Notes: generated by a model not told the origin, from the sequence alone. DNA of 56,202 bases from an uncultured Bacteroidales bacterium (GCA_903911085.1 CAIWCC010000003.1:1-56202); one strand, 5' to 3'; numbered from the stretch's first letter, positions 25,990-37,086 are shown. Numbers and translations are program-made.

Positions 25990-28746
25990 CTAAATAACAA
26001 TATTGACAATTTTGCCAGGTACCACTATGACTTTTTTAGGTGTATTTCCATCTAAGTATTTGATGGTTTGTGGGTTTTCCATAGCTGTTTTTTCAACTTC
26101 TTCTTTGTTCATATCCGCTGGCAAATCTATCATAAAACGTACTTTGCCATTGAACGAAATTGGATATTTTACGGCAGTCTCTTTAAGAAACTCTTCATTA
26201 CAAATTGGAAACGATGCGTCACACACAGTGTCATTATTACCCAAAGCGTGATATAATTCTTCTGCAATATGTGGAGCAAAAGGTGCTAAAAGTATTGTAA
26301 GAGGTTCCAAAATTGCCTTTTTGCTACATTTTAGTGTAAATAATTCATTTACACATATCATAAATGCCGAAACAGATGTGTTATATGAAAAATTTTCGAT
26401 ATCGAAAGTAATTTTCTTAATCGTTTTGTGTAAAGTTTTTAACTCTTCTGATGTTGGAGCAACATCGTTTACAATGAAGTTTTCATCTTTGTAAAATAGT
26501 GTCCATAAGCGTTTTAGAAATCTGTGAACTCCATCAATTCCATTGGTGTCCCAAGGTTTTGATTGTTCCAATGGACCCAAAAACATTTCGTATAGTCTTA
26601 GCGTATCGGCTCCATATTTTTCAACAATATCATCGGGATTAACAACATTGTACATCGATTTTGACATTTTTTCGACTGCCCAACCACAAACGTATTTTCC
26701 ATCTTCTAAAATGAATTCTGCATTTGCATAGTCGGGTAACCAATTTTTGAATTTCGCTGTATCAAGTATGTCATTTGAAACAATATTTACATCTACGTGT
26801 AAAGAGGTGGTATCGTACTTATCTTTTAAATTTAACGAAACAAATGTATTTGAATCTTTTATGCGATAAACAAAATTACTTCGTCCCTGAATCATTCCTT
26901 GATTAACCAATTTTTTGAATGGCTCATCTTCGCAAACAATTCCTAAATCGAATAAAAATTTATTCCAAAAACGACTGTAAACCAAATGACCTGTAGCATG
27001 CTCAGTACCACCAATGTACAAATCTACATTGCGCCAATACTCATTTGCATCGGGGCTAACTAGCGCTTTATTGTTTTTAGGATCCATATAACGCAAGTAG
27101 TACGCCGATGATCCTGCAAACCCTGGCATTGTGCAAAATTCCAATGGAAATCCATCTTCGTTTTTCCAATTTTTAGCGCGTCCGAGTGGAGGTTCTCCTT
27201 TTTCGGTTGGCAAGAATACATCAATTTCGGGTAATTCCAAAGGCAATTTGCTTTCGTCTAGCATATAAGGCATTTCGTCTTTGTAATAAACCGGAAATGG
27301 TTCTCCCCAATAACGTTGACGACTGAAAATGGCATCGCGCAAACGGAAATTTACTTTTACACGTCCTATTCCATTTTCCGAAATATATTCTTTTGCTTTC
27401 GCTATAGCTTGTTTAACAGTGAGTCCGTTTAAGAAACCAGAATTCATCATAATACCTTCTTTGGCATCTAAACTTTCCTCACTTACATCACAACCTTCAA
27501 TCAATGAGATAATTGGTAGATTGAAATGTTTTGCAAATGCGTAGTCGCGACTATCATGTGCTGGAACGGCCATAATTGCCCCAGTTCCATAACCTGAAAG
27601 AACATAGTCCGAAATCCAAATTGGAATTTCTGTACCGCTAACAGGATTAATAGCATACGAACCTGAGAAAACTCCAGAAACTCTTCGGTCGGCAATACGT
27701 TCACGTTCAGTTCTTTTCTTTGTTTCAGCAACATAATTTTCAACCTCAGTGGCTTGTTCTTTTGTAGTTAATTGTTTAACTAAATCACTTTCAGGTGCAA
27801 GTACCATAAATGTAACACCAAAAATTGTGTCGGCACGTGTTGTGAAAACATCAAAATTGAAATCTTGTCCTTTGATGTTAAATTTCATCTCGGCACCTTC
27901 ACTTCTTCCAATCCAGTTCTTTTGAGTTTCTTTTAACGAGTCAGTCCATTCTACAGTTCCCAAACCATCTAATAATCGTTGTGCATAAGCCGAAACACGC
28001 AAACTCCATTGACGCATAACTCTTTGTTCAACTGGATGTCCACCTCTAACAGATACACCTTCGCTTACTTCATCATTTGCCAAAACAGTACCAAGTGCTG
28101 AACACCAATTTACTTTCAAATCGGCAAGATAGGCAATACGATAATTGAGTAAAATTTCTTGTTGCTCTTTTTCGGTTTTTGATTTCCAATCTTGAGCTGT
28201 AAATAGCATTTCTACTGTACACGAAGCTGTTATTCCAGCATTTCCATTATTTTCAAAGGCTTTTATCAACAACTCAATTGGTTGAGCTTTTTGTAATTGA
28301 AAGTCAAAATAATGGTTAAACATTTGAATAAATGCCCACTGAGTCCATTTGTAATAATCAGGTTCGCAAGTACGAATTTCGCGAGTCCAATCATAACAAA
28401 ATCCAATTTTATCTAATTGCTCGCGATAACGTGCAATATTTTTTTTGGTTGTAACAGCAGGATGTTGACCAGTTTGGATGGCATATTGCTCGGCTGGTAA
28501 TCCGTAAGCATCGTAACCCATTGGGTGAAGTACATTGAAACCCTTCAGCCGTTTGTAGCGGCTAAATATATCTGAAGCAATATAACCGAGCGGATGTCCA
28601 ACATGTAAACCCGCACCCGAAGGATAAGGAAACATATCCAAAACATAATATTTTGGTTTGGATTGATCAATTTCAGTTTTGTAAGTGTCGTTTGTTTTCC
28701 AAAACGATTGCCATTTTAATTCAATTTCTTTAAAGTTGTACTCCAT
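25990..28746 (-). CDS. leuS: Leucyl-tRNA synthetase
   Basis: A 918-residue class I synthetase charging tRNA-Leu. The HIGH-type motif is H48-V-G-H51 in [14 protein letters not shown], the editing (CP1) domain follows with [20 protein letters not shown] and the threonine-rich region, and the KMSKS loop is at 693-697. The C-terminal anticodon-binding and LeuRS-specific domains end in [11 protein letters not shown]. Length fits the bacterial LeuS type. It is divergent from rex; a TAACTTTG -7 box (28814-28821, minus strand) lies about 70 bases before the start. Confidence 0.98.
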   Translation of the reverse strand: MEYNFKEIELKWQSFWKTNDTYKTEIDQSKPKYYVLDMFPYPSGAGLHVGHPLGYIASDIFSRYKRLKGFNVLHPMGYDAYGLPAEQYAIQTGQHPAVTTKKNIARYREQLDKIGFCYDWTREIRTCEPDYYKWTQWAFIQMFNHYFDFQLQKAQPIELLIKAFENNGNAGITASCTVEMLFTAQDWKSKTEKEQQEILLNYRIAYLADLKVNWCSALGTVLANDEVSEGVSVRGGHPVEQRVMRQWSLRVSAYAQRLLDGLGTVEWTDSLKETQKNWIGRSEGAEMKFNIKGQDFNFDVFTTRADTIFGVTFMVLAPESDLVKQLTTKEQATEVENYVAETKKRTERERIADRRVSGVFSGSYAINPVSGTEIPIWISDYVLSGYGTGAIMAVPAHDSRDYAFAKHFNLPIISLIEGCDVSEESLDAKEGIMMNSGFLNGLTVKQAIAKAKEYISENGIGRVKVNFRLRDAIFSRQRYWGEPFPVYYKDEMPYMLDESKLPLELPEIDVFLPTEKGEPPLGRAKNWKNEDGFPLEFCTMPGFAGSSAYYLRYMDPKNNKALVSPDANEYWRNVDLYIGGTEHATGHLVYSRFWNKFLFDLGIVCEDEPFKKLVNQGMIQGRSNFVYRIKDSNTFVSLNLKDKYDTTSLHVDVNIVSNDILDTAKFKNWLPDYANAEFILEDGKYVCGWAVEKMSKSMYNVVNPDDIVEKYGADTLRLYEMFLGPLEQSKPWDTNGIDGVHRFLKRLWTLFYKDENFIVNDVAPTSEELKTLHKTIKKITFDIENFSYNTSVSAFMICVNELFTLKCSKKAILEPLTILLAPFAPHIAEELYHALGNNDTVCDASFPICNEEFLKETAVKYPISFNGKVRFMIDLPADMNKEEVEKTAMENPQTIKYLDGNTPKKVIVVPGKIVNIVI

Positions 28747-28916
28747 AATATGTTGATAATAAACAATTAACTGTAGAATAATGATTTTATGTTATTCCAT
28801 AATAATTAGTCTGCAAAGTTAAACAAATTAGCCGAATAAAATAGCCGAAAACTAGCTAAAAAACATATTCAATGTTTTTTAATAAAACACATGAAGGTAT
28901 TTCTGAAAAAAATGAT

Positions 28917-28924
28917 TATTTTTG
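28917..28924 (+). promoter_or_regulatory. Putative -7 box of the rex promoter, deciding the rex start
   Basis: TATTTTTG matches TAnnTTTG and lies 29 bases before ATG 28953. If it is the promoter, the upstream ATG at 28872 would not be transcribed, which supports the shorter Rex. No clear -33 TTG is seen. Confidence 0.4.
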
Positions 28925-28952
28925 TCGGTTAATTATTTTAAACCTACTGAAA

Positions 28953-29648
28953 ATGTCGAATCACGAATCAACCATACATTTTAAAGTTCCTGAGCCAACA
29001 TTAAGGCGTTTACCTTGGTATTTGGCTTATGCTCAGTTAGTTTTAAAGGACGGCGAATTGTTTTTGTCTTCTACTCAAATAGCCAAAAACATAGCTGTAG
29101 ATGCTTCTATGGTTGCAAAGGATTTGTCATATGTCAATATTGCAGGTCGTACTCGTGTTGGCTATGATGTTAAGGAACTTGTAGGCATTCTTGAAGCTTT
29201 TTTAGGTTTTACAAATTCTCATAAAGCATTTTTGTTTGGAGTTGGAAGTTTAGGTGGTGCATTAATGCATGATAATGGACTTGAGCAGTTTGGACTTGAA
29301 ATTGTTGCAGGTTTTGACGTTAAGTATGAATTATCAGGTACTAGCATAAACCGCGTACCGATTCATCATATAGATAGATTTCAAGAATTACAACAACAAA
29401 CGAAAATTAATATTGGAGTACTTACAGTTCCAGTAGATAAAGCGCAACTAGTGTCAGAAATAATGATAGCTGGAGGTATTCAAGCAATATGGAATTTTAC
29501 TCCATTTCGTATACGTGTTCCTGAAAATATAATAGTTCAGAACACTTCAATTTACGCACATTTAGCTGTAATGTTCAACAGATTAAATGCAATTAAAGAA
29601 GATGAAAGAATAAGAAAAATAATTCAAAAACAAAATAAGATAAAATGA
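28953..29648 (+). CDS. rex: Redox-sensing transcriptional repressor Rex
   Basis: A 231-residue NADH/NAD+-responsive repressor of fermentation and anaerobic respiration genes. The start at 28953 (MSNHESTIHFKVPEPTLRRLPWYL) matches the family N-terminus; ATG 28872 would add 27 unlikely residues. The winged helix covers about residues 10-80 (SSTQIAKNIAVDASMVAKDLSYV). The Rossmann motif GVGSLGGAL follows near residue 100. Its 3' end overlaps the next gene by four bases (ATGA), so the pair is coupled. The target genes cannot be read from this window. Confidence 0.94.
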   Translation: MSNHESTIHFKVPEPTLRRLPWYLAYAQLVLKDGELFLSSTQIAKNIAVDASMVAKDLSYVNIAGRTRVGYDVKELVGILEAFLGFTNSHKAFLFGVGSLGGALMHDNGLEQFGLEIVAGFDVKYELSGTSINRVPIHHIDRFQELQQQTKINIGVLTVPVDKAQLVSEIMIAGGIQAIWNFTPFRIRVPENIIVQNTSIYAHLAVMFNRLNAIKEDERIRKIIQKQNKIK

Positions 29649-30256
29649 AAATATTTGCCATTGGTCAAAATTATGCCGAACATAATAAAGAGTTAAACAG
29701 CTCAAATCCAACAGAACCTGTTGTATTTATGAAACCAGACTCGGCTTTGTTGAAAAATAACAAACCATTTTATATTCCTGACTTCACCCAAGAACTACAT
29801 TATGAAACTGAATTGATAATTAAGTTTAATCGTTTGGGGAAGAATATCGATTCTAAGTTTTCGCATCGTTATTATGCCGAAATTGGATTGGGAGTCGATT
29901 TCACAGCTCGTGATTTGCAACGCAAGTTAAAGAATGAAGGAAAACCATGGGAAATATGTAAGGCTTTTGATAATTCTGCTGTAATAGGTAATTTTATTTC
30001 TACCAACGAGTTGGAAGACGTGCAGAATATCCAATTTCATTTGGATATTAACGGAAAAACTGTTCAAAAAGGAAACTCTGCCGACATGATTTTTCCAATA
30101 AATGAACTAATTGGTTATGTAAGTCGTTTTTTTACAATCAAGATTGGCGATATACTTTTTACAGGAACACCCGTTGGAGTAGGAAAAGTAGCAATTGGTG
30201 ATAGATTGGAAGGTTATATCTTTGAACAAAAAATGTTCGATTTTATTATTAAGTAG
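29645..30256 (+). CDS. Fumarylacetoacetate hydrolase family protein
   Basis: A 203-residue protein of the FAH fold, close to the short YcgM/FAHD1-like members that act as acylpyruvate hydrolases or oxaloacetate decarboxylases. Typical features are IGQNYAEHNKEL at the N-terminus, VVFMKPDSALL, the metal-binding acidic pair in HYETELIIKF, GLGVDFTARDLQ, and GDILFTGTPVGVG near the C-terminus. The specific substrate is not determined. It is translationally coupled to rex, an arrangement that may tie it to redox control. Confidence 0.9.
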   Translation: MKIFAIGQNYAEHNKELNSSNPTEPVVFMKPDSALLKNNKPFYIPDFTQELHYETELIIKFNRLGKNIDSKFSHRYYAEIGLGVDFTARDLQRKLKNEGKPWEICKAFDNSAVIGNFISTNELEDVQNIQFHLDINGKTVQKGNSADMIFPINELIGYVSRFFTIKIGDILFTGTPVGVGKVAIGDRLEGYIFEQKMFDFIIK

Positions 30257-30437
30257 CATATTAAAATGTTATTGAGATAATAATCAATATTATATGTCGT
30301 TATTATGTTACTTTTTTTTGAATAATATTCTGCATTTATCTTAATTCGGTGTGTCATATTTATTTTGTTTTGATTACTTAAAATAAAACGAATGATGACT
30401 TTCATATTTTTTACAAATAGATATTATAATTATTTCA

Positions 30438-33400
30438 ATGAAATATAAAATCTTTTTTTATTCCTTTTTATGCTTGATATTTAGCACTTTGAGTGCTCAA
30501 TCATCTAAGCAGACATCATCTCATAAGTTAGTTTGGAAAGGTGTAGAAAAGTGGACAACCAACTCTTCATCTACAAACGTTATCTCTTTTGCTGATGCTC
30601 ACTATCCATTTGATAATAAATTACCTTATTTTCATTCTCGTGTGCAATGTGATAAAAATGCTGGTTATAAAGTAGATGTAATTAATGAAAAATATGTAGA
30701 TTTAACTAATGCAGAAGCATTGTTGATTGAGGGAAATGTAATTTCTTCAGAAACACAAGTACTTACAGATATATTGACAGAAAAAGGTAATAGTTTTTTA
30801 GATATAAATATTTTACCATTTGTAAACGTTAATGGTAAGGTAGTAAAATTACAATCTTTTGATTTAGTAATTGACAAAAAAACTCAAACTCAAAAAATTT
30901 CAGCAGCAACAAAACACACATTTGTCTCAAAATCAGTATTGTCAGAAGGTCGCTTTGTTAAAATTAGAATTAAGGAAAGTGGAATTTACAAGCTTACTTA
31001 CGAAGATTTAATTTCGATGGGAATTGATCCAGCAAATGTACGAGTTTTTGGGTATGGTGGTGGAATATTGGAACAAAGTTTTTTGCTTCCTCACAATGAC
31101 GATTTGCCCGAAATTAATATTTGGATGGAAAAAGGAGGTGATGGAGTTTTTAATTCGGGTGATTATATTTTGTTTTACGCTCAGGGTATAAATAAATGGG
31201 CTTATGATAAGACGAATTCAATTTTTACCCACACACCAAATTCCTATTCAAAATATGGTTACTATTTTGTAAGTTCAAATGCTGGAATTGGAAAAAAAAT
31301 TGAGCCTAAACCAATTGTAATTGAAGGTTCACCTACTATTAAAACAGTTGAAGAATTTACTGATTACAAGGTTTATGAAAAAGATTTAAGAAGTTTAGTT
31401 GAATCGGGTAAAGAATTTTATGGTGAAACATTTAGTGATGTACTATCGTTAAATATTCCATTTAATTTTCCAAATCCAATATTAACAAGCCCAGCAACAG
31501 TTAAGCTAGATGTAATTGCTACATCAACATTAACATCAACATTTACACTCAGCTTAAATGGTACACAACCAAAGCCTTTGCTTGTTCCCAAAAAGACTGA
31601 TGACCTTTATGAGTTTGCAAAAGCAGCATCAGCAATTTATAAATATACACCAGATGCTGAAGCATTTAATTTTAATCTTACATACGCAAAATCAGTACCA
31701 ACTTCGGTTGGTTATTTGAATTATTTGGAAGTTAATGCACGTCGTCAACTTAAAATGAGTGGATCGGTTATGCAGTTTCAGAACACTGATTATTTGACAT
31801 TGGATTATTATAGTCAATATCAATTAAGTGATGCAAATTCAAATGTTCAGATATGGGATGTAACTGATCCAATTAATATTAACAAAGTAATCACCGAAAA
31901 TATTTCTGGAAAAGTTACTTTTACTGCTCCAAGCACTGAATTGAAAGCATATATTGCTATCGATCCTACTGCCAGTTTTGCTTTTCCGAAACCTGAAGTA
32001 GTGGGTGAAATTGCAAATCAAAATTTACATGGAATTAGTCAAGCCGATTTAGTTATTATCACCCATCCTGATTTCGTAACACAGGCTGAAACCTTAGCTA
32101 AGGCGCATCGTGAGAAAGATAATCTGACTACTGCTGTTGTTACTACTGAGCAAGTTTATAACGAGTTTTCGTCAGGTACTCCCGATGCAACTTCATATAG
32201 ATGGATTATGAAAATGCTTTATGAAAAAGCATTGGCAGCTAATAATCCTGCAGATTTACCAAAGTACTTATTGCTTTTTGGTCGTGGTTCGTTCGATAAT
32301 AGAAATATTCTTTCAAATTCAGGCGACAATTTTGTTTTGACATATCAAGCTGAAAATTCATTGGTAGCAACATTATCTTATGTTACCGATGATTATTTTA
32401 CATTTTTAGATGACAACGAAGGTACGCAAGTTCCAGCTAATTTGATGGATATTGGAGTAGGTCGTTTTCCTGTTACAACTGCCGATCAAGCCACTGATGT
32501 TGTAAACAAAACTATAGCTTATATAGATAATAAAACTAAGGGTTACTGGAAAAACCAAATTTGTTTTTTAGCAGATGATGGCGATGGTGCATTACACATG
32601 AAACAGTCTGATAGTATTGCTGTATCTGTGGCGCGAAATTTTCCATCATATCAAGTAAATAAAATATTCTTAGATGCTTATCTGCAAGAAGTATCTGCTA
32701 GCGGAGAAACATATCCATTAGCTAAAAGTAAATTCCAAAATTTATTACGTTCTGGTTTGTTTTTGTTAAATTTTACAGGACATGCCAGCCCAGCAGGTTG
32801 GACTAATGAGTCAATACTTTCAGTTACTGACGTCAAAGCTTTATCAAATAAACAATTACCATTATGGGTAGGGGCAACTTGTGACTTTTTGCAATTTGAC
32901 ATTAAATCAGTTTCGGCCGGTGAACATGTTATCTTAAATCCTAACGGTGGAGGAATTGGTATTTTATCGGCAGCACGTCCGGTTTACGCTTCGCAAAACC
33001 TCACTATTGACAAACTTTTTTGCGAAAATCTGTTTAAAAAACAAACCAATGGAATTGAAAAAAGAGTTGGAGATGTATTGGCTTATGCTAAAAATAATGT
33101 AGGTACCGAGATAAACAAATTGTCATATATTTATATGGGTGATCCAGCTGTAAAATTATCTTATCCAAGTAAATACAAAGTTGTTACAACAAAAATTAAC
33201 GAAAGCACAATTTTAGGTAAAGATACTTTACGTGCTTTGTCTGTAGCTTCAATTTCAGGTTTTATTGGTGAACAAAACGGTATTGATACAGTTAAAAATT
33301 TCAATGGAGAACTTCATGCAGTTGTTTTTGATAAAATTCAAACTATAACAACATTGAATAACCATGGAGATGGTTCACTAACGTATAAAGACAGGCCAAA

Positions 33401-34268
33401 CACACTTTTTTCTGGAAGTGTTGAAGTGAAAAACGGTCTTTTTAATTTTAAGTTTATGTTACCTAGAGATATTAAGTACAACTTTGGTACAGGACGAATA
33501 AATTATTATGCCAATGATAACGTAAATGATTATGAAGCTCAAAGTAGCTTTGAAAATTTTGTGGTAGGTGGGAATAATACAAATAATGTAATTGAATATG
33601 ATGGACCTGATGTAGAATTGTTTTTCAATCCGTCAAACCCTGATAATCTGGTTAACGAGTCGGCTTTTGTTTCAGGTGAAAAAATTAATGAAGTACCATT
33701 GTTTGCAGCAAAGGTATTTGATGTTAATGGAATTAATACTGTTGGAAGTGGTATTGGACACGATGTAATGATTATAATAGATAAAGACCCTAGTCAATCT
33801 TATATATTGAATGATTATTTTCAATCAATTTCAAATAGCTATTCGGATGGAATAATTAAATATAAGCTTCCAGAAATGAAAAATGGTAAGCATACATTGA
33901 CGTTTAGAGTTTGGGATTTAATAAATAATTCGACAACTAAAACAATAGAATTTGAAGTAGTTAAAGGATTAACACCAGTAATTTTTTCAGTTTCAAATTA
34001 TCCAAATCCTGTAAAATCACAGACTAGAATCATTGTAAAACATGATAGACCGGAATCTGTATTAAATACTACAGTTGACATTTTTGATTTAGCTGGACGA
34101 AAGATATGGAGTTTTTCACAATCGTCGGTTGATGATATTAATTGGGATTTGACATCTAATAATGGTGTAAAAGTAAAAGGTGGAATCTATCTCTATCGTG
34201 TTAATATCAAAACTGCTAATAGTGACATTTATTCTAAAACTAATAAAATGCTTATTTTAGAACAATAA
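30438..34268 (+). CDS. porU: Type IX secretion system sortase PorU
   Basis: A 1276-residue exported cell-surface protease with a signal peptide (MKYKIFFYSFLCLIFSTLSA). In the type IX system PorU cleaves the C-terminal signal of cargo and attaches it to A-LPS. The catalytic domain is of the gingipain (C25) type, with H782 in NFTGHASPAGW and the catalytic cysteine C815 in GATCDF. The C-terminus (about 1180-1276) has NYPNPV, DIFDLAGRKIW and GGIYLYRV segments of a type A sorting domain, so PorU carries a CTD like its own substrates. porV follows after 77 bases. Confidence 0.95.
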   Translation: MKYKIFFYSFLCLIFSTLSAQSSKQTSSHKLVWKGVEKWTTNSSSTNVISFADAHYPFDNKLPYFHSRVQCDKNAGYKVDVINEKYVDLTNAEALLIEGNVISSETQVLTDILTEKGNSFLDINILPFVNVNGKVVKLQSFDLVIDKKTQTQKISAATKHTFVSKSVLSEGRFVKIRIKESGIYKLTYEDLISMGIDPANVRVFGYGGGILEQSFLLPHNDDLPEINIWMEKGGDGVFNSGDYILFYAQGINKWAYDKTNSIFTHTPNSYSKYGYYFVSSNAGIGKKIEPKPIVIEGSPTIKTVEEFTDYKVYEKDLRSLVESGKEFYGETFSDVLSLNIPFNFPNPILTSPATVKLDVIATSTLTSTFTLSLNGTQPKPLLVPKKTDDLYEFAKAASAIYKYTPDAEAFNFNLTYAKSVPTSVGYLNYLEVNARRQLKMSGSVMQFQNTDYLTLDYYSQYQLSDANSNVQIWDVTDPININKVITENISGKVTFTAPSTELKAYIAIDPTASFAFPKPEVVGEIANQNLHGISQADLVIITHPDFVTQAETLAKAHREKDNLTTAVVTTEQVYNEFSSGTPDATSYRWIMKMLYEKALAANNPADLPKYLLLFGRGSFDNRNILSNSGDNFVLTYQAENSLVATLSYVTDDYFTFLDDNEGTQVPANLMDIGVGRFPVTTADQATDVVNKTIAYIDNKTKGYWKNQICFLADDGDGALHMKQSDSIAVSVARNFPSYQVNKIFLDAYLQEVSASGETYPLAKSKFQNLLRSGLFLLNFTGHASPAGWTNESILSVTDVKALSNKQLPLWVGATCDFLQFDIKSVSAGEHVILNPNGGGIGILSAARPVYASQNLTIDKLFCENLFKKQTNGIEKRVGDVLAYAKNNVGTEINKLSYIYMGDPAVKLSYPSKYKVVTTKINESTILGKDTLRALSVASISGFIGEQNGIDTVKNFNGELHAVVFDKIQTITTLNNHGDGSLTYKDRPNTLFSGSVEVKNGLFNFKFMLPRDIKYNFGTGRINYYANDNVNDYEAQSSFENFVVGGNNTNNVIEYDGPDVELFFNPSNPDNLVNESAFVSGEKINEVPLFAAKVFDVNGINTVGSGIGHDVMIIIDKDPSQSYILNDYFQSISNSYSDGIIKYKLPEMKNGKHTLTFRVWDLINNSTTKTIEFEVVKGLTPVIFSVSNYPNPVKSQTRIIVKHDRPESVLNTTVDIFDLAGRKIWSFSQSSVDDINWDLTSNNGVKVKGGIYLYRVNIKTANSDIYSKTNKMLILEQ

Positions 34269-34345
34269 AATTATTATCTTATCGTTTCTTTGTTGTATAT
34301 AATTTTTTTTATCAATTTGAATTTTGTAAAATTAAATATTTTTGG

Positions 34346-35494
34346 ATGAAAAATAGTGTTAAATTGCTCATAGTTGCTATTTTATTTTCTTCAGGTGTAT
34401 ATTCACAAGCACCCCAAGTGGAAGATCAACTGAATCCGTTGGTTACCGGTGTTCCATCATTATCAATTGCTCCCGATGCTCGTGCGGCAGGTATTGGTGA
34501 TGTGGGTGCTGCAACAACGCCAGATGTTAATTCTCAGTATTGGAATCCAGCTAAATATGTATTTATGGAAAGCCAAGCAGGTTTGTCAATTTCCTATACA
34601 CCTTGGTTGCGTAAATTAGTTGGTGATATAGATTTAGCTTACGTTGCTGGTTATTGGAAATTTGACCAACGTCAATCTCTAAGTGCATCGTTAAGATATT
34701 TTTCACTTGGTGAAATTACGCTCACAAACCAAGAGGGAAACAGCGAAGGAACTGCCAATCCCAATGAACTTGCTTTTGATGCTGCATATTCATTAAAGTT
34801 ATCCGATAAATTGTCTGGAGCTGTAGCATTGCGCTATATTCGGTCCGATTTGGGCAATGGCTCTCAAAACATGGAAATGACACCGGGAAATTCTGTTGCT
34901 GCAGATGTTGCTGCATATTACAAAACGCCTATAGCTATAGAAACGGGCGATGGTAATCTAGCACTAGGGTTAAACATTTCAAATATCGGCTCCAAAATTT
35001 CGTATGATGATTATAATACAAGTAACTTTATTCCAACAAATCTGCGTTTAGGTGCTTCATTCGATTATCCAATTGATACGTATAATACCATTTCTGTAAG
35101 TGGAGATGTGAACAAATTACTTGTTCCTACACAATTAAACAAAAATGGAACAATGACTCCCGATGAATATCGCGATTTGTCTCCAATTTCAGGTATTTTT
35201 AAGTCGTTTGCCGATGCACCAGGTGGTTTTAAAGAAGAATTGCAAGAAATTATGTGGTCGGTAGGAGCTGAATATGCCTACAATAAACAGTTTTTTGTTC
35301 GTGGTGGATATTTTTATGAAAACCAATATAAAGGTAATCGTAAGTATTTTACAGCAGGTGCTGGTTTTAAATTAAATGTATTTCAGTTAGATGCTGCATA
35401 TGTTATTTCAACTTCACAATCTAATCCGCTCGATCAAACTTTACGTTTTTCACTTTCGTTTGACTTGTTTGGTTTGAAAAATTTAGTAAAATAA
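34346..35494 (+). CDS. porV: Type IX secretion outer-membrane protein PorV (LptO)
   Basis: A 382-residue outer-membrane beta-barrel of the FadL-like PorV family, with a signal peptide (cleavage near YSQA, residue 21) and the conserved N-terminal VPSLSIAPDARAAGIGDVG and NSQYWNPAKY. PorV takes cargo from the SprA translocon to PorU for processing and attachment. The porU-porV pair and the following ispF is a common order in Bacteroidota. A strong hairpin terminator lies after the stop. Confidence 0.95.
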   Translation: MKNSVKLLIVAILFSSGVYSQAPQVEDQLNPLVTGVPSLSIAPDARAAGIGDVGAATTPDVNSQYWNPAKYVFMESQAGLSISYTPWLRKLVGDIDLAYVAGYWKFDQRQSLSASLRYFSLGEITLTNQEGNSEGTANPNELAFDAAYSLKLSDKLSGAVALRYIRSDLGNGSQNMEMTPGNSVAADVAAYYKTPIAIETGDGNLALGLNISNIGSKISYDDYNTSNFIPTNLRLGASFDYPIDTYNTISVSGDVNKLLVPTQLNKNGTMTPDEYRDLSPISGIFKSFADAPGGFKEELQEIMWSVGAEYAYNKQFFVRGGYFYENQYKGNRKYFTAGAGFKLNVFQLDAAYVISTSQSNPLDQTLRFSLSFDLFGLKNLVK

Positions 35495-35534
35495 TAGTCA
35501 TTAAAGAATTTATTATTAGAAATAAATAAACTAT

Positions 35535-35580
35535 GCGGTTGCAAACTTCCTAAATGGTTGAGCAACCGCATTTTTTATTT
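35535..35580 (+). terminator. Intrinsic terminator after porV
   Basis: TGCGGTTGC pairs with GCAACCGCA (9 bp perfect, GC-rich for this genome) and is followed by TTTTTTATTT. It separates porU-porV from ispF. Confidence 0.9.
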
Positions 35581-35600
35581 GGAATTTAAATGTTTAAGTC

Positions 35601-36083
35601 ATGAATTTACCTCGAGTTGGCTTTGGTTACGATGTTCATCAATTTGCTACTGATAGAGAACTATGGATGGGTGGTGTTAAAATTGAACATAAAGTTGGAT
35701 TATTAGGGCATTCTGATGCCGATGTATTAATTCACGCATTGTGTGATGCTATTTTAGGCGCTGCAAATTTGCGCGATATTGGATTTCATTTCCCAGATAC
35801 GTCATTAGATTATAAAAACATAGATAGTAAAATTTTACTACTTGAAACTATGTTATTGATTCGAAAAAATGGTTTTGAGTTTGGCAATGCCGACTGTACT
35901 GTTTGTGCCGAAGAACCAAAAATGAGCCCATACATTTCTTCAATGCAACAATGTTTATCTGAAGTAATGGGCGTGGAGGTCGAAACAATTTCAATTAAAG
36001 CAACAACATCCGAAAAAATGGGTTTCGTTGGAAGAAAAGAAGGTATTGCAGCATATGCTACAGTGTTGATTTATAGACCATAA
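35601..36083 (+). CDS. ispF: 2-C-methyl-D-erythritol 2,4-cyclodiphosphate synthase
   Basis: A 160-residue MEP-pathway enzyme making the cyclodiphosphate intermediate of IPP/DMAPP, feeding the UppS lipid carrier among others. The zinc ligands D11, H13 and H45 are present in YDVHQF and DADVLIHAL, with DIGFHFPDT and TTSEKMGFVGR also matching. It follows porU-porV but is separated from them by a terminator whose end is 20 bases before the ATG, so its own promoter must lie in or near the terminator. Confidence 0.97.
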   Translation: MNLPRVGFGYDVHQFATDRELWMGGVKIEHKVGLLGHSDADVLIHALCDAILGAANLRDIGFHFPDTSLDYKNIDSKILLLETMLLIRKNGFEFGNADCTVCAEEPKMSPYISSMQQCLSEVMGVEVETISIKATTSEKMGFVGRKEGIAAYATVLIYRP

Positions 36084-36180
36084 AAAAATTGATTTTATAA
36101 ATATGTTTTTAATAAGATTTATCTATATGCATATATAAAAACTCAATACGTTTTTATGTGATATTCTAAATTCTAATTAG

Positions 36181-36188
36181 TACTTTTG
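36181..36188 (+). promoter_or_regulatory. Putative -7 box of the peroxiredoxin promoter
   Basis: TACTTTTG, 37 bases before ATG 36225. A weak TGTG -33-like element lies about 20 bases upstream. Confidence 0.45.
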
Positions 36189-36224
36189 CAATCAGAAAAT
36201 ATTAACCCATTAAAATAAATAATT

Positions 36225-36860
36225 ATGTCAGTATTAGTAGGAAAAAAAGCACCTGTATTTAGCAGTAAAGCGGTAGTAAATGGTGGAGAAATTGTTGAGA
36301 ATTACTCATTGGAGCAATTTGTTGGTGATAAATATGTAGTCTTTTTCTTTTATCCAGCAGATTTTACGTTTGTATGCCCAACAGAATTAATTGCATTTCA
36401 AGACAAAGATGCTGAATTTGCGGCAAGAAATACTGTTGTAATTGGTGCATCAACCGATTCGGAATTTTCGCATTGGAAATGGCTTCAAACGCCTCAAAAC
36501 CAAGGTGGAATTCAAGGTGTAACTTATCCATTGGTAGTTGATCAAAGTTTGTCAATCTCAAAAGCATATGATGTCTTAATTGGTTCGGATGAATACAATG
36601 AAGAAGGAGATGTAGTTTTGGTTGGCGAGCCAAAAGCTTATCGTGGATTGTTTTTGATTGACAAACAAGGTGTTGTTCGTCATCAATTAGTAAATGATTT
36701 ACCTTTAGGACGCAATGTAGATGAAGTTCTTCGTCTGATTGATGCACTACAATTTACAGAGGAATTTGGAGAGGTTTGTCCAGCAAACTGGAAAAAAGGT
36801 GAAAAATCCTTGAAAGCTACTCAAGAAGGTATTGCTAGTTATTTGTCAGAAAAAGCATAA
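36225..36860 (+). CDS. AhpC-type peroxiredoxin (2-Cys)
   Basis: A 211-residue typical 2-Cys peroxiredoxin that reduces H2O2 and organic hydroperoxides. The peroxidatic cysteine is C51 in FTFVCPTE and the resolving cysteine C185 in EVCPANW. The reductase partner (AhpF or thioredoxin-linked) is not in this window. It is a single-gene unit with a nearby -7 box and a perfect hairpin terminator. Confidence 0.95.
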   Translation: MSVLVGKKAPVFSSKAVVNGGEIVENYSLEQFVGDKYVVFFFYPADFTFVCPTELIAFQDKDAEFAARNTVVIGASTDSEFSHWKWLQTPQNQGGIQGVTYPLVVDQSLSISKAYDVLIGSDEYNEEGDVVLVGEPKAYRGLFLIDKQGVVRHQLVNDLPLGRNVDEVLRLIDALQFTEEFGEVCPANWKKGEKSLKATQEGIASYLSEKA

Positions 36861-36880
36861 TAATAAGCTAACAAAAAATC

Positions 36881-36919
36881 AAAAAGCGTTGAAGCAAATT
36901 TGTTTCAGCGCTTTTTTTC
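36881..36919 (+). terminator. Intrinsic terminator after the peroxiredoxin gene
   Basis: AAAGCGTTGAA pairs with TTCAGCGCTTT (11 bp, one G-T), followed by a T run. It lies 20 bases past the stop. Confidence 0.88.
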
Positions 36920-36973
36920 ATTTAATAATTCTCACAATTGACCATTTTTATATTAATTTTGTTTGTGCTCAAC

Positions 36974-37004
36974 TTTGTTAAATCGATTTATTTGTTTACT
37001 TTTG
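36974..37004 (+). promoter_or_regulatory. Promoter of the helix-hairpin-helix gene operon
   Basis: TTTG (36974-36977) and TACTTTTG (36997-37004) have exactly 19-base spacing, an excellent match to the Bacteroidota consensus. The predicted start near 37011 would make ATG 37012 leaderless, favouring ATG 37087. Confidence 0.65.
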
Positions 37005-37086
37005 AACCCTAATGCTTGACTGGATCGACAGCGTAAATCGATTATCAGTCAATTATGTTTTGTATAAACTCACAGTATATCAATTT

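Noticed and set aside
28872-28952. N-terminal extension of Rex from the upstream ATG
   Set aside because: The extra 27 residues do not resemble Rex and the start would precede the likely -7 box at 28917-28924.
36364-36747. 127-residue minus-strand open frame inside the peroxiredoxin gene
   Set aside because: It lies wholly antisense to a well-conserved gene and has His/Leu/Gln-rich shadow composition.
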